From CAZTHK01 sp964613215 (lineage in GTDB: Bacteria; Krumholzibacteriota; Krumholzibacteriia; Krumholzibacteriales; CAZTHK01), in NCBI GenBank assembly GCA_964613215.1, contig CAZTHK010000001.1, positions 1-64,000 of the forward strand: DNA of 64,000 nucleotides. The letters are read 5' to 3'. The notes beneath the pieces are model-generated. The model was not told the DNA's origin and ran no database searches. It worked only from the letters and a program-made list of their open reading frames with translations. The first letter of the stretch is position 1; every line of letters begins with the position of its first letter. Positions 46,765 through 55,886 of this stretch are shown here, piece after piece. Made by a program: the position numbers and the translations under genes.

Positions 46765-49700
46765 ATGAGTAAAGCTGATAAAAAGACAGTTACTTATGGA
46801 GAAATAGAACCTCAGCGGAAAGCTCTGGATACCGAGCGGGAGGTATTACGTTACTGGGATGAAAAGGGTATCTTCGAGCGGTCGGTGGAGGAGAGGCCCG
46901 GGGATAATCCCTTTGTCTTTTACGAAGGTCCTCCTACCGCCAACGGACGCCCCGGAGTGCATCACGCCATGTCCAGAACCATCAAGGACATTGTGTGCCG
47001 TTACAGGACTATGCTGGGTCAAAGAGTGGTAAGGAAAGCGGGTTGGGACACTCACGGCCTCCCGGTGGAGATTGAGGTGGAATCAAAGCTGGGCCTGGAC
47101 GGCAAGGACCAGATCGAAGAGTACGGTATAGAGAGGTTCAACCGTGAATGCAGGGATAGTGTATTTACTTATCTGGATGAATGGCACGAATTTACCAGAA
47201 GGCTAGGTTTCTGGCTGGATCTGGATAATCCATATGTAACCTGTGAAAACAACTATATTGAATCTGTCTGGTGGATTCTCAAGCAGTTCTGGGATCAGGA
47301 CATGCTCTATGAGGGCCACAAGATCGTTCCCTACTGCCCCCGGTGCGGTACCTCCCTCTCCAGTCATGAGGTATCCCAGGGCTACAGGGAGGTCTCCGAT
47401 CCATCTATCTATATCAAGATGAAACTGGTTGACCAGGATGTCTGCTTTCTGGTGTGGACCACCACCCCCTGGACACTTATATCCAATGTTGCCCTGGCGG
47501 TAGGACCCGATTTCGATTATGTCAGAGTAAAGAACCGGGGAGATGAACTCATTCTGGCGGAGGCGCTACTCCCCGTACTGGAAGGAGAGTATGAGATCAT
47601 CCGGCGGATGAAGGGCAGGGAGCTTGCGGGTGAGCGTTATCAGCCTGTCTTCCCCTATTTCAAGGATGCTGAAGGTGGATTCAGGGTGATCGAAGCTGAC
47701 TTTGTGACCCTTGCCGAGGGAACCGGTATTGTGCATACCGCCCCCGCCTTTGGTGAAGAGGATTATCAGATAGGACAGGAGAAGGGTCTTCCCTTTGTTC
47801 AACCGGTTACACCGGATGGCAAATTTACCGACGAGGTTACCGAATGGGCGGGAGAATTCATCAAGGATGCCGATCCGGGTATTATCCGAAATCTTGAACA
47901 GAGGAATTTACTTTATAACAGCTCAGAGATAACCCACTCCTACCCATTCTGCTGGAGATGTGATTCCCCGCTGGTCTATTATGCCCGCAAGTCATGGTAT
48001 ATCAGAACAACCGCTTTCAAGGACCTGCTGATACAGGCCAACGGCAGGGTAGAGTGGTTTCCTCCGGAGATAGGGGAGAACCGGTTCGCCAGGTGGCTGG
48101 AGGGTAACGTGGACTGGGCGCTGAGCCGGGAGCGTTACTGGGGCACTCCCCTGAATATCTGGATATGCGATTCATGCGGAGATAAATATTGTCTGGGAAC
48201 TGTGGAGGAACTCCGATCGCTCAGCGGGAAGATGCCGGAGGATCTTGATCTCCACCGTCCCTTCATAGACCAGCTGGATGTGGGCTGTCCCGAATGCGGC
48301 GGCCATATGACCAGAGTCCCTGAAGTTATAGACTGCTGGTTCGATTCGGGAGCGATGCCGTTTGCCCAGTATCATTATCCCATTGAGAATATGGATGTTT
48401 TCAGAAAGCAGTATCCCGCTGAATTCATCAGTGAGGGAGTGGATCAGTCGCGGGGGTGGTTCTATTCCCTGCTGGTTATAGGGACCTTCCTTACCAGGCA
48501 GAGCCCCTACCGGAGATGCCTTCCCCACGGAATGATCCTGGATGCCGAGGGTCAGAAGATGAGCAAGAGCAGGGGTAATGCGGTGTTTGCGAGTGACGTG
48601 CTCAGGGAGTACGGAGCCGATACCCTGAGATGTTTTCTTATCAGCAGCGGGGCTCCCTACCTGCCCAAGCGTTTCGACAACAAGGCATTGAAGGATGTGG
48701 CCAACAAATTCATGGGTACACTACGCAATCTTTACAGTTTCTTCGCTCTCTATGCCAATCTGGACGGGTTTGCGCCTTCCTCCGGCCAGGGTAACGGCCT
48801 TAACCTGATCGACAGGTGGATTGTGTCACGGTTTAATACCATAACCGGTGAGATCAGAGAGGATATGGAAAAGTATGAGCTGACCCGGGCGATAAGAAGG
48901 ATACAGAATTTCGTAGTGGATGAGCTCAGCAACTGGTATCTCAGGCGGTGCCGCAGAAGATTCTGGAAGAATGAGATGAGCGATGACAAGATTGCCGCTT
49001 ACGAAACCTTCTACCGGGTGTTGGAGGGTGTATCCAGATTGTCTGCTCCCTTCGTACCATTCCTCAGCGAGGCAATATTTCTCCGCCTGAGGGAGGGAAT
49101 GAACCATTCCGGTGAAGAAACCAGTGTTCATCTTCAGGATTTTCCCGCTGTGGATGAAGATGAGATTGACAGGAAGCTGGAAGAAAACATGCAGGGTGTT
49201 CTGGGTGCAGTAGCGCTGGGACGGGCGGTAAGAAACAAAGCGGGAATAAAAATCAGAACACCCCTTAAAAAAATGTATATTAAAAGTGATGATAAGAAAG
49301 AGTTGAATTGGATCGGGGAGGATGAATTCAGCTCCCTGGTTCTGGATGAACTGAATGTTAAGGAAATTGAGATGATGGAGGATAGGGGAGATTATATTTC
49401 ATATTCTGTAAAGCCCGATTATTCGGTCCTGGGGGAGAAACTGGGAAGCGGGGTAAAGGAGGCGGCCGGTATACTTGCCGGTCTGGACCGCTCGCAAATA
49501 AACAGCTTGTTGGAATCAGGCGAGATAACTATCACCATAGGGGGGCAGGAGAAAACTGTAAGAAAAGATGAACTGAAGATAACCCGCCAGAGCAGGGAGG
49601 GGTTAGAATGGGAGGAGGAGGGTTCATTAACGGTGGTTCTGGATACCCGCCTGACACCTGATCTGGTTAGGGAGGGAATGGCCAGGGATCTGGTTAATCG

Positions 49701-49923
49701 TATCCAGAATTTCCGCAAGGAGTCCGGTCTGGAGGTCAGCGACCGGATTGAACTCAGTTATCGTGCTGATGATGCGGTAGAAGAAGTTTTTGAAGAGTTT
49801 GGTGATTACATAGGCAGCGAGACCCTTACCCAGAATCTGGTTAAGGGAAGCAGAGATTGGGATAACTGCACCACTTTTGAGCTGGATGGTTCAAAGGTGA
49901 AACTCTGGATTCAGCGCGCCTGA
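46765..49923 (+). CDS. ileS: Isoleucyl-tRNA synthetase, IleRS2 (eukaryote-like) type
   Basis: 1052 residues. The HIGH region reads GRPGVHHA (61-68), as in the long eukaryote-like IleRS2 class, where type 1 enzymes have GxxHxGHA. KMSKS is at 598-602. An editing domain lies between (VWTTTPWTLISNVALAVG). The C-terminal anticodon-binding part is long and lacks the zinc finger of type 1. IleRS2 enzymes are naturally insensitive to mupirocin. It lies downstream of a good promoter and upstream of traR/dksA-like, lspA and rluD genes. Confidence 0.97.
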   Translation: MSKADKKTVTYGEIEPQRKALDTEREVLRYWDEKGIFERSVEERPGDNPFVFYEGPPTANGRPGVHHAMSRTIKDIVCRYRTMLGQRVVRKAGWDTHGLPVEIEVESKLGLDGKDQIEEYGIERFNRECRDSVFTYLDEWHEFTRRLGFWLDLDNPYVTCENNYIESVWWILKQFWDQDMLYEGHKIVPYCPRCGTSLSSHEVSQGYREVSDPSIYIKMKLVDQDVCFLVWTTTPWTLISNVALAVGPDFDYVRVKNRGDELILAEALLPVLEGEYEIIRRMKGRELAGERYQPVFPYFKDAEGGFRVIEADFVTLAEGTGIVHTAPAFGEEDYQIGQEKGLPFVQPVTPDGKFTDEVTEWAGEFIKDADPGIIRNLEQRNLLYNSSEITHSYPFCWRCDSPLVYYARKSWYIRTTAFKDLLIQANGRVEWFPPEIGENRFARWLEGNVDWALSRERYWGTPLNIWICDSCGDKYCLGTVEELRSLSGKMPEDLDLHRPFIDQLDVGCPECGGHMTRVPEVIDCWFDSGAMPFAQYHYPIENMDVFRKQYPAEFISEGVDQSRGWFYSLLVIGTFLTRQSPYRRCLPHGMILDAEGQKMSKSRGNAVFASDVLREYGADTLRCFLISSGAPYLPKRFDNKALKDVANKFMGTLRNLYSFFALYANLDGFAPSSGQGNGLNLIDRWIVSRFNTITGEIREDMEKYELTRAIRRIQNFVVDELSNWYLRRCRRRFWKNEMSDDKIAAYETFYRVLEGVSRLSAPFVPFLSEAIFLRLREGMNHSGEETSVHLQDFPAVDEDEIDRKLEENMQGVLGAVALGRAVRNKAGIKIRTPLKKMYIKSDDKKELNWIGEDEFSSLVLDELNVKEIEMMEDRGDYISYSVKPDYSVLGEKLGSGVKEAAGILAGLDRSQINSLLESGEITITIGGQEKTVRKDELKITRQSREGLEWEEEGSLTVVLDTRLTPDLVREGMARDLVNRIQNFRKESGLEVSDRIELSYRADDAVEEVFEEFGDYIGSETLTQNLVKGSRDWDNCTTFELDGSKVKLWIQRA

Positions 49924-49942
49924 ATTGATAAAGGAGATAATC

Positions 49943-50449
49943 ATGACGGCCAGAAAGAAGTCAGATAAGAATAAAAAGAAAAAAACCGGTAGCAGTAAGG
50001 TGAGATCGATGAAGAAAAAAGCTTCCGGGAAGAAAGCTTCCAGCAAGAAAAAAAGATCCAGGTGCAAACTTACCAAAAAGGACCTTAAACACTTCAAGGA
50101 AATGATACTGGCCGAGAGGGAGCGCATTCTGAAGGAACTGGGCAGAATAGAGGAATCCATCAAGGAGGCCTCGGACGACCAGGAAGGGTATAAGCAGAGC
50201 TATTCCAATCACCTTGCCGATCTGGGAACCGATTACATAGAGAAGGAGAAGAATTTCTACTATGCCAACCAGGAGGGAAACTATCTCCGTTCTCTGGATG
50301 AGGCGCTGGAAAGGATCGAGAGTGGTGATTATGGAAAATGTGAGATTTGTGGAAGTCTGATTAATCACAAGAGGCTGGAAGCGGTACCTAACGCAAGCCT
50401 GTGCATAACCTGTAAAAGTGAGAATGAATTGAGAGCAAGGGGACGTTAG
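49943..50449 (+). CDS. TraR/DksA-type C4 zinc-finger protein
   Basis: 168 residues from ATG 49943 with aaaggag. The first 45 residues are nearly all lysine, serine and small residues. A helical hairpin follows (LTKKDLKHFKEMILAERERI), then the zinc finger CEICG...CITCK near the C-terminus. DksA relatives bind RNA polymerase and tune rRNA and stress transcription. The Lys-rich tail is an unusual addition that may bind nucleic acid. It is 3 bp from lspA, and similar genes precede lspA in other bacteria. Confidence 0.88.
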   Translation: MTARKKSDKNKKKKTGSSKVRSMKKKASGKKASSKKKRSRCKLTKKDLKHFKEMILAERERILKELGRIEESIKEASDDQEGYKQSYSNHLADLGTDYIEKEKNFYYANQEGNYLRSLDEALERIESGDYGKCEICGSLINHKRLEAVPNASLCITCKSENELRARGR

Positions 50450-50452
50450 CAG

Positions 50453-50950
50453 GTGCTCTACTTTACCGTGGCGGCTATTGTCCTTATTCTGGATCAGGCC
50501 AGCAAGAGGTTAGTTTGGGGGATCTATGGTCACGGTGGGGGAACTGACCTGATAGACGGTTTTCTGCGGATAAGAGTTTCCACCAATACTGGAGCGATTT
50601 TTGGAATTCTTTCCGGTTCGCGCGTGCTGCTGCTGGCCATCACCTTAGTATCTGTTGCCGCCCTGATCTATTTTGCCTATCGTATGAGATTTGCTCCTAT
50701 CTCCCGGAGGGTCTATATCGGGCTGATAATAGGGGGCGCCTTCGGCAATCTTATCGACCGCCTGGCTTCGGGAGAGGTGGTGGATTTCATAGATATGGGA
50801 ATAGGGGGATACAGGTGGCCTACCTATAACATTGCAGACATTGCAGTAACCCTGGGAGCAGTTCTTATAATGATTGGATTTATAGCGGCCGGCGATGAGA
50901 ACGGTTCGGATTCCGGACTTCCGGAAGATTCCGGATCAGGCCTGGCTTGA
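50453..50950 (+). CDS. lspA: Lipoprotein signal peptidase II
   Basis: 165 residues from GTG 50453. Four membrane helices and the aspartic catalytic pair: D111 in VVDFID and D129 in YNIADIAVT. Other family motifs are LDQASKR (13-19), STNTGAIFG and FGNLIDRL. It removes signal peptides from prolipoproteins, in line with several lipobox proteins in this window. A short Gly/Ser/Asp tail after the last helix is not conserved. Confidence 0.95.
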   Translation: MLYFTVAAIVLILDQASKRLVWGIYGHGGGTDLIDGFLRIRVSTNTGAIFGILSGSRVLLLAITLVSVAALIYFAYRMRFAPISRRVYIGLIIGGAFGNLIDRLASGEVVDFIDMGIGGYRWPTYNIADIAVTLGAVLIMIGFIAAGDENGSDSGLPEDSGSGLA

Positions 50951-51019
50951 AGATGCTGCAGATGATTATCTATAAGATGATGCTGTTGATCCCATATCGG
51001 GTGAGGGGAGCGAGAATCT

Positions 51020-52000
51020 TTGTTTGAGCGCAGAGAGTTCAGTTTCATGGTGGATGATGAGGACGACGGGGAACGTCTGGATCTGTTTCTCAGTGTAGCC
51101 ATACCTGAACTTTCCCGTTCCCGGATACAGAAAGCTATCCGGGGGGGCGATGTCACAATCAACGACCAGAAGGTAACCAGACAATCCAAGAATGTTCACC
51201 AGGGAGACAGCATACGTCTTTCTTTCAGTCCTCCCCGTCCCCTGGAGGCAGTTCCTGAAGATATCCCTCTGGATATACTGTACCAGGATGAGAACCTGCT
51301 GGTGGTTAACAAGCCGCCTGGTATGGTGGTTCATCCGGCTCCGGGACACCCCAGTGGAACTATGGTCAATGCACTGTTGTACCACTGCGACAATCTCTCC
51401 GGAATAGGGGGAGTGCTCAGGCCGGGAATAGTTCACCGTCTGGACAAGGATTCTTCCGGCCTGCTGGTTGTGGCCAAAGATGACCGTTCCCATATTTCAC
51501 TGAGCAGGCAGATGGCGGAGAGAAAGGTTAAACGGATATACAAGACTGTGGTTTGGGGTGAGATGAAGGAGAGGGAGGGGGTAATCGATAGGCCCATAGG
51601 CAGATCTCCCCGGAACAGGAAGAAGATGGCTGTGGTTGAGAAGGGTGGAAGGGATGCCATTACCCATTACAGGGTGCTGGACACAAATAGCCCTTTCCAG
51701 TATATTGAACTGAAACTTGGTACCGGGAGGACTCATCAGATCAGGGTGCATCTGGCCTGCTGTTCCCGGCCGGTTCTGGGTGATCCTGTTTATGGAGGGA
51801 GAAGGATACGCAGGAGTGCCCTGGATAAGAGTGAGATAGAAAAAGCGGAGAGGGCCCTTTCCCTGATAGACAGGCAGGCCCTTCATGCCGAACAGTTGTC
51901 CTTTGCTCATCCCCGGAATGGATCCCGGGTGGAGTTCAGGGCAGCTCCTCCTGAGGATTTCCGGGCAGTGCTGGAGCTGCTGGAACTGGGTTCTTGTTGA
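51020..52000 (+). CDS. rluD: RluA-family pseudouridine synthase (RluD type)
   Basis: 326 residues with an N-terminal S4 RNA-binding domain (RLDLFLSVAIPELSRSRIQ) and a catalytic domain. The hallmark GIVHRLDKDSSGLLVVAK holds the catalytic Asp. NKPPGMVVHPAPG and GRTHQIRVHLA are further family motifs. RluD modifies helix 69 of 23S rRNA; the exact uridine is inferred from the S4 architecture and the lspA-rluD order. TTG 51020 is taken as start, with ATG 51047 as an alternative inside the S4 region. Confidence 0.9.
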   Translation: MFERREFSFMVDDEDDGERLDLFLSVAIPELSRSRIQKAIRGGDVTINDQKVTRQSKNVHQGDSIRLSFSPPRPLEAVPEDIPLDILYQDENLLVVNKPPGMVVHPAPGHPSGTMVNALLYHCDNLSGIGGVLRPGIVHRLDKDSSGLLVVAKDDRSHISLSRQMAERKVKRIYKTVVWGEMKEREGVIDRPIGRSPRNRKKMAVVEKGGRDAITHYRVLDTNSPFQYIELKLGTGRTHQIRVHLACCSRPVLGDPVYGGRRIRRSALDKSEIEKAERALSLIDRQALHAEQLSFAHPRNGSRVEFRAAPPEDFRAVLELLELGSC

Positions 52001-52024
52001 AATACAGAGGGGTGGAAGAAAAAA

Positions 52025-52363
52025 GTGAAGCTGGATATCGAGGCTATAAACAGGGTGACAATTCTAAGACTATCCGGTAAACTGATGGGTGGCTCTGATG
52101 CTGAATTGCTCAAGAAGGTGGTGAGGAAATTGATGGAACAGGGGAACAGGAGAGTAATTGCCGATATGGGAAATGTGAAGTGGATCAACAGTACCGGCAT
52201 CGGGATTCTCATGACCGCCTGTACCACCCTGAGAAAGAATGGGGGGGACTTGAAACTGATGCGGGTTTCAGATAGAATCCAGAGCATTCTTTATGTAACT
52301 AAACTTAACCTGATCTTTGATTGCTTTGAAAGTGAGAAGGAAGCTGTGAGGAGTTTTGAATAG
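52025..52363 (+). CDS. STAS-domain anti-sigma factor antagonist
   Basis: 112 residues, a single STAS domain starting at GTG 52025. The phosphorylatable serine lies in INSTG (S56-T57), matching the SpoIIAA/RsbV switch. In this family the unphosphorylated form frees a sigma factor by binding its kinase. The next gene is an RsbW-like kinase 14 bp downstream and a SpoIIE-type phosphatase follows, so the full partner switch is encoded together. Confidence 0.9.
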   Translation: MKLDIEAINRVTILRLSGKLMGGSDAELLKKVVRKLMEQGNRRVIADMGNVKWINSTGIGILMTACTTLRKNGGDLKLMRVSDRIQSILYVTKLNLIFDCFESEKEAVRSFE

Positions 52364-52377
52364 AATCGAGAGTAATT

Positions 52378-52812
52378 ATGCCACAACAAGTAGCCATAGA
52401 AATCCCCAGCAGTTATGAATACCTCAATCTGATAGATGTGGTCTGCAATGAAATTGTGGGGGAAATGGGATTCAGCAAGTCAGACCGCAACGCCATTTCC
52501 ATATCGGTAATAGAGGCCTGTACCAACGCACTGGAGCATGGTAACAAATGCTGCTCCGAAAAAGCGGTAAGAACTGTCTTTATCAGGGGCAAGGGTAAGC
52601 TGACAGTACAGATTTATGACAGGGGTGAAGGCTTCGACTACCGGAGTTATCTGAAGCATATCCCCAACCCGACTGACATAACCAAAAAGAGGGGCAGGGG
52701 AATTTATATAATGAAGGATCTTATGGATACTCTGGTATTTGAAATGGTTGAGGGTGGAGGTATGAAGGTTACACTGGAAAAACTGTTATCCTCCGACAAT
52801 AATCAGTCCTGA
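52378..52812 (+). CDS. RsbW-like serine kinase / anti-sigma factor
   Basis: 144 residues with the GHKL ATPase fold: N box EACTNALEHG (46-55), G1 box DRGEGFD (81-87) and G2-like RGRGIYIMKDLMD. It would phosphorylate the upstream STAS protein and sequester an unknown sigma factor; no sigma gene is in the window. The short CC at 58-59 is not conserved in the family as I know it. Confidence 0.9.
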   Translation: MPQQVAIEIPSSYEYLNLIDVVCNEIVGEMGFSKSDRNAISISVIEACTNALEHGNKCCSEKAVRTVFIRGKGKLTVQIYDRGEGFDYRSYLKHIPNPTDITKKRGRGIYIMKDLMDTLVFEMVEGGGMKVTLEKLLSSDNNQS

Positions 52813-53031
52813 ATATGCTACCTGAACCCCGGAGGCTGCAGCACATTCGGTGGTTCTCTGCATTAATGGTATAACATCCGAAGGAGTAACTATCTGGAAC
52901 ACCTGACCCCCGGGTAGTGTTTTAATTAGTAATATTAATTCCGGAAGCACCTTCGATGAAATATGCGCAGCATCGGCGGATAAGGGGGAAGAGCCTGTTC
53001 CGGGATGGATATTTAATAACAGGGTGGGATT

Positions 53032-55299
53032 ATGGATTCATCTTCTTATCTCGCTTCATTCTACCTGGTTTATGGAGTGGTAATTTTTTTTCTGGCCGGG
53101 ACCATCCTGAAGCATTCCATGCGCAGTGTGGTAAACTGGTCCACCTCTCTGGTACTCCTGTTTGCCGGTATTGGCCCCCTGCTGGGGGCTGTAGGTTTCC
53201 TGCTGGAGAGAAATCTTCAGGCTGGAACGGTTCTGTTCGGTAATTTTGTAAACAGTTTCGACTATATCTGGGAATTCTTCTTCCCCTCCCTGGTTTTTTT
53301 CGCCCTGGTTCACCCCAGAGCGGGAATCCTGTGGAAGTATCTCAATAAACTGACATGTCTTCTCTTTATCCCTCACCTTTTTCATCTTATCCTGGTCATT
53401 TTCCTGATGGACCGGGTAGAACCAGCCGAAATGCTGGAACCTCTGACAGGTTTTTCAGCTCAGTCAGGGGTTATCGCCTGGTTTATCGGTTCGACAGGAA
53501 ATGCACTCAGAGTACTTATCGATCTGCTGTTCAAGGCTCATTCCAGGCTTTTCTCGTTGGTCAATATATCATATGCCGCCTGTTCCCTGGCCCTGCTGGG
53601 TAACTCCCTGAAACTGGACCTGGCTCCCCGGGTGAGGAGGCAGATGAGGGTGGTGCTGGCCGGACTGAGCTTCTGTATCCTTACCTACTCGGTAGCCTGG
53701 GCCCTCCCCCTCTTTTCCAGGATGAATATATCCCTTGATACTTCTGCCCTGTTGGTGAATGCCTCCCTGATCATCGGAGGTGGTTCCATTGCTTATGCCA
53801 TAGTGCGGTACCGGTTTCTGGATCTCAGATTTCTGGCCAGAAAGGGAATCCTTTACGTTGCTACCATATTCATATTTGCCTCTGTTTATCTGCTGATAGT
53901 TAAGCAGATTACCAGCACCTTTCAGCAGTTTTCCGCCAGCGGAATAGAGATACTGGAGACCGGATTCATCATCCTGTTTATCATTATTGCCCAGCCCGTT
54001 CTCAGCCGGGCGGAGACCTGGGTGGACCGGCTGATAGTGAGGGAGGAGAACAGGCCCAGGGTAAGGGTTCAGAAGCTGAGTGGGGAATTGATCTCCATGG
54101 TGGAACTGGAAGCCATGATCGAGCATCTGAGGAAGGAGCTTTCCCGGATATTCAATACCGGGGATGTTGACATGATTATGGTGGATCAGCTTAAAGACAG
54201 CGATTATTCCGGTCCTTCTGAGGAGAAGGTGGTGGAGGTCCTGTCCAGGATCGGAGAACCTATGGTCAGGGCGGATTTTCTGGAGGCCATGGGTTTTATC
54301 AAAGGCAGAGGCCGCTTCCTCAAACCCCGCAGAAGGAAGATGGCTGAAGATATTGCCGGAACACTCACCGGAGTGTTGCGCAAGCTGGCCGGTTACCAGT
54401 TGATCGTTCCCGTTTTCAGAGATGATGACCTGGAGGCGGTAATCCTGCTGGGTTCCCGCAGGGAACAGAGGGGTTATTCCACCGAAGAGCAGGCCCTGCT
54501 GGCCATGCTGGCATCCCAGGCCTCCGCCTCACTGGCCAGGATAGAGCTTCTGAGTGAGGTGGTGGAGAAGAAGGTGATCGAGGAGGAGCTGGAGCTGGCC
54601 AGGGAGATCCAGCTGGAACTTCTTCCCTCATCCCCCCCCCGGGTGCAGGGTTATGAGACAGTGGCATTAAGCATCTCCAGCAAGCAGGTGGGGGGAGACT
54701 ATTATGACTATATAGATGATGAATCGTATCTGGCCTTCACTGTAGCGGATGTTGCCGGCAAGGGGGTTCCCGCTTCACTGCTCATGGCATCACTCCAGGC
54801 CAGTCTGAGGTCGATGGCCGATTACAAGCAGGACACTACCGCTGTGATAGGAAGATTGAACAATGTTATGTTCGAAACCACTTCCCCGGAGAAGTTCGCT
54901 ACCATGTTCTACGGCTGTCTGAATATAAAGAAGAATGTACTTCATTTTACCAATGCGGGACATAACTTTCCCATTATAGTAAACTCTGATGGCGAGATAG
55001 ATATTCTGGATTACAGCGGTCTGATTCTGGGAATAAAGCCCGGTTTCGAGTACAGGGAGCACCGGGTCAAGATGGAGAGGGGGGATATCCTGGTTATAAC
55101 CACCGACGGTGTTACCGAAGCGGTAAATGATCAGGGCGAAATGTTCGGGGATCAGAGGCTGTATGAGCTTTTGAGGGGAGTAAATGGAATGGACGCAGCG
55201 GGGGTGAGGGGTGCCATAACCACCGCAGTCAGAGAGTTTGCCGGGAGTGAGAATATCAGGGACGATCTTACCATCATGGTTCTGAAGCGGCTGGAGTAG
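53032..55299 (+). CDS. Membrane-bound SpoIIE/RsbU-type PP2C phosphatase
   Basis: 755 residues. Residues 1-330 hold about eight or nine membrane helices, like the 7TM sensor domains of histidine kinases. A GAF-like domain follows (about 345-510), then a linker helix with ELELAREIQLELLPS and the PP2C domain. Metal-binding motifs are GGDYYDY, VADVAGKG, TDGVTEA and RDDLTIMV. It would dephosphorylate the STAS antagonist after an envelope signal. It is 219 bp downstream of the kinase gene; the ATG 53032 lacks a strong ribosome site. Confidence 0.9.
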   Translation: MDSSSYLASFYLVYGVVIFFLAGTILKHSMRSVVNWSTSLVLLFAGIGPLLGAVGFLLERNLQAGTVLFGNFVNSFDYIWEFFFPSLVFFALVHPRAGILWKYLNKLTCLLFIPHLFHLILVIFLMDRVEPAEMLEPLTGFSAQSGVIAWFIGSTGNALRVLIDLLFKAHSRLFSLVNISYAACSLALLGNSLKLDLAPRVRRQMRVVLAGLSFCILTYSVAWALPLFSRMNISLDTSALLVNASLIIGGGSIAYAIVRYRFLDLRFLARKGILYVATIFIFASVYLLIVKQITSTFQQFSASGIEILETGFIILFIIIAQPVLSRAETWVDRLIVREENRPRVRVQKLSGELISMVELEAMIEHLRKELSRIFNTGDVDMIMVDQLKDSDYSGPSEEKVVEVLSRIGEPMVRADFLEAMGFIKGRGRFLKPRRRKMAEDIAGTLTGVLRKLAGYQLIVPVFRDDDLEAVILLGSRREQRGYSTEEQALLAMLASQASASLARIELLSEVVEKKVIEEELELAREIQLELLPSSPPRVQGYETVALSISSKQVGGDYYDYIDDESYLAFTVADVAGKGVPASLLMASLQASLRSMADYKQDTTAVIGRLNNVMFETTSPEKFATMFYGCLNIKKNVLHFTNAGHNFPIIVNSDGEIDILDYSGLILGIKPGFEYREHRVKMERGDILVITTDGVTEAVNDQGEMFGDQRLYELLRGVNGMDAAGVRGAITTAVREFAGSENIRDDLTIMVLKRLE

Positions 55300-55445
55300 T
55301 AATATTATAATAATAACTGCCGGGGTATGGAATTGTACGGCACTGTGGCCGGACAGCGATGATTGCAAATGGTTATTGAAGTTGTTTTATAGACAGGCGG
55401 TATTTGATTTGCCAATGATCCTTCAGGGGGGATATAATATATATT

Positions 55446-55886
55446 ATGATAAACAATGAGAATAGGAAGAACAGGCTGCTGGGGATAGACCCGGGTATCC
55501 GGAGGATGGGACTGGCCATTAGTGATCCCCTCGGTATAACCGCCCAGGGATTGAGAACCTTCGACCGGAAACGGGACGGTGAATTTATACCCTACCTGAG
55601 GAATATAATAAATGAGTACCGGGTGAAAGTGGTGGTATTGGGCTATCCCCTTTCCATGTCGGGTGGAGAGATAGAGGGGTCCGGGTTTTCCAGGGAGCTG
55701 GGCGGGCGTATAAGGGATGAATTCGATGTCGAGATAATCTACCGGGATGAAAGAATTACCAGCCTTTCCGCAGAAAATGTTCTTGAACAGACCGGCGGGG
55801 TAAGGGATCAGGGCGATATAGACAGGCTGGCGGCTGTTTTTATACTGCAGGATTATCTGGATCACAGGGAGAACCGGAAAGTATGA
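55446..55886 (+). CDS. ruvX: YqgF/RuvX family nuclease
   Basis: 146 residues of the RNase H-like fold: GIDPGIRRMGLAISDP with the first acidic residue, VVLGYPLSMSGG, and IIYRDERITSLSAENVL with the second acid pair. Acts on Holliday junctions and/or pre-16S rRNA ends. The stop overlaps the start of mltG by 4 bp (ATGA), a common arrangement. Confidence 0.93.
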   Translation: MINNENRKNRLLGIDPGIRRMGLAISDPLGITAQGLRTFDRKRDGEFIPYLRNIINEYRVKVVVLGYPLSMSGGEIEGSGFSRELGGRIRDEFDVEIIYRDERITSLSAENVLEQTGGVRDQGDIDRLAAVFILQDYLDHRENRKV

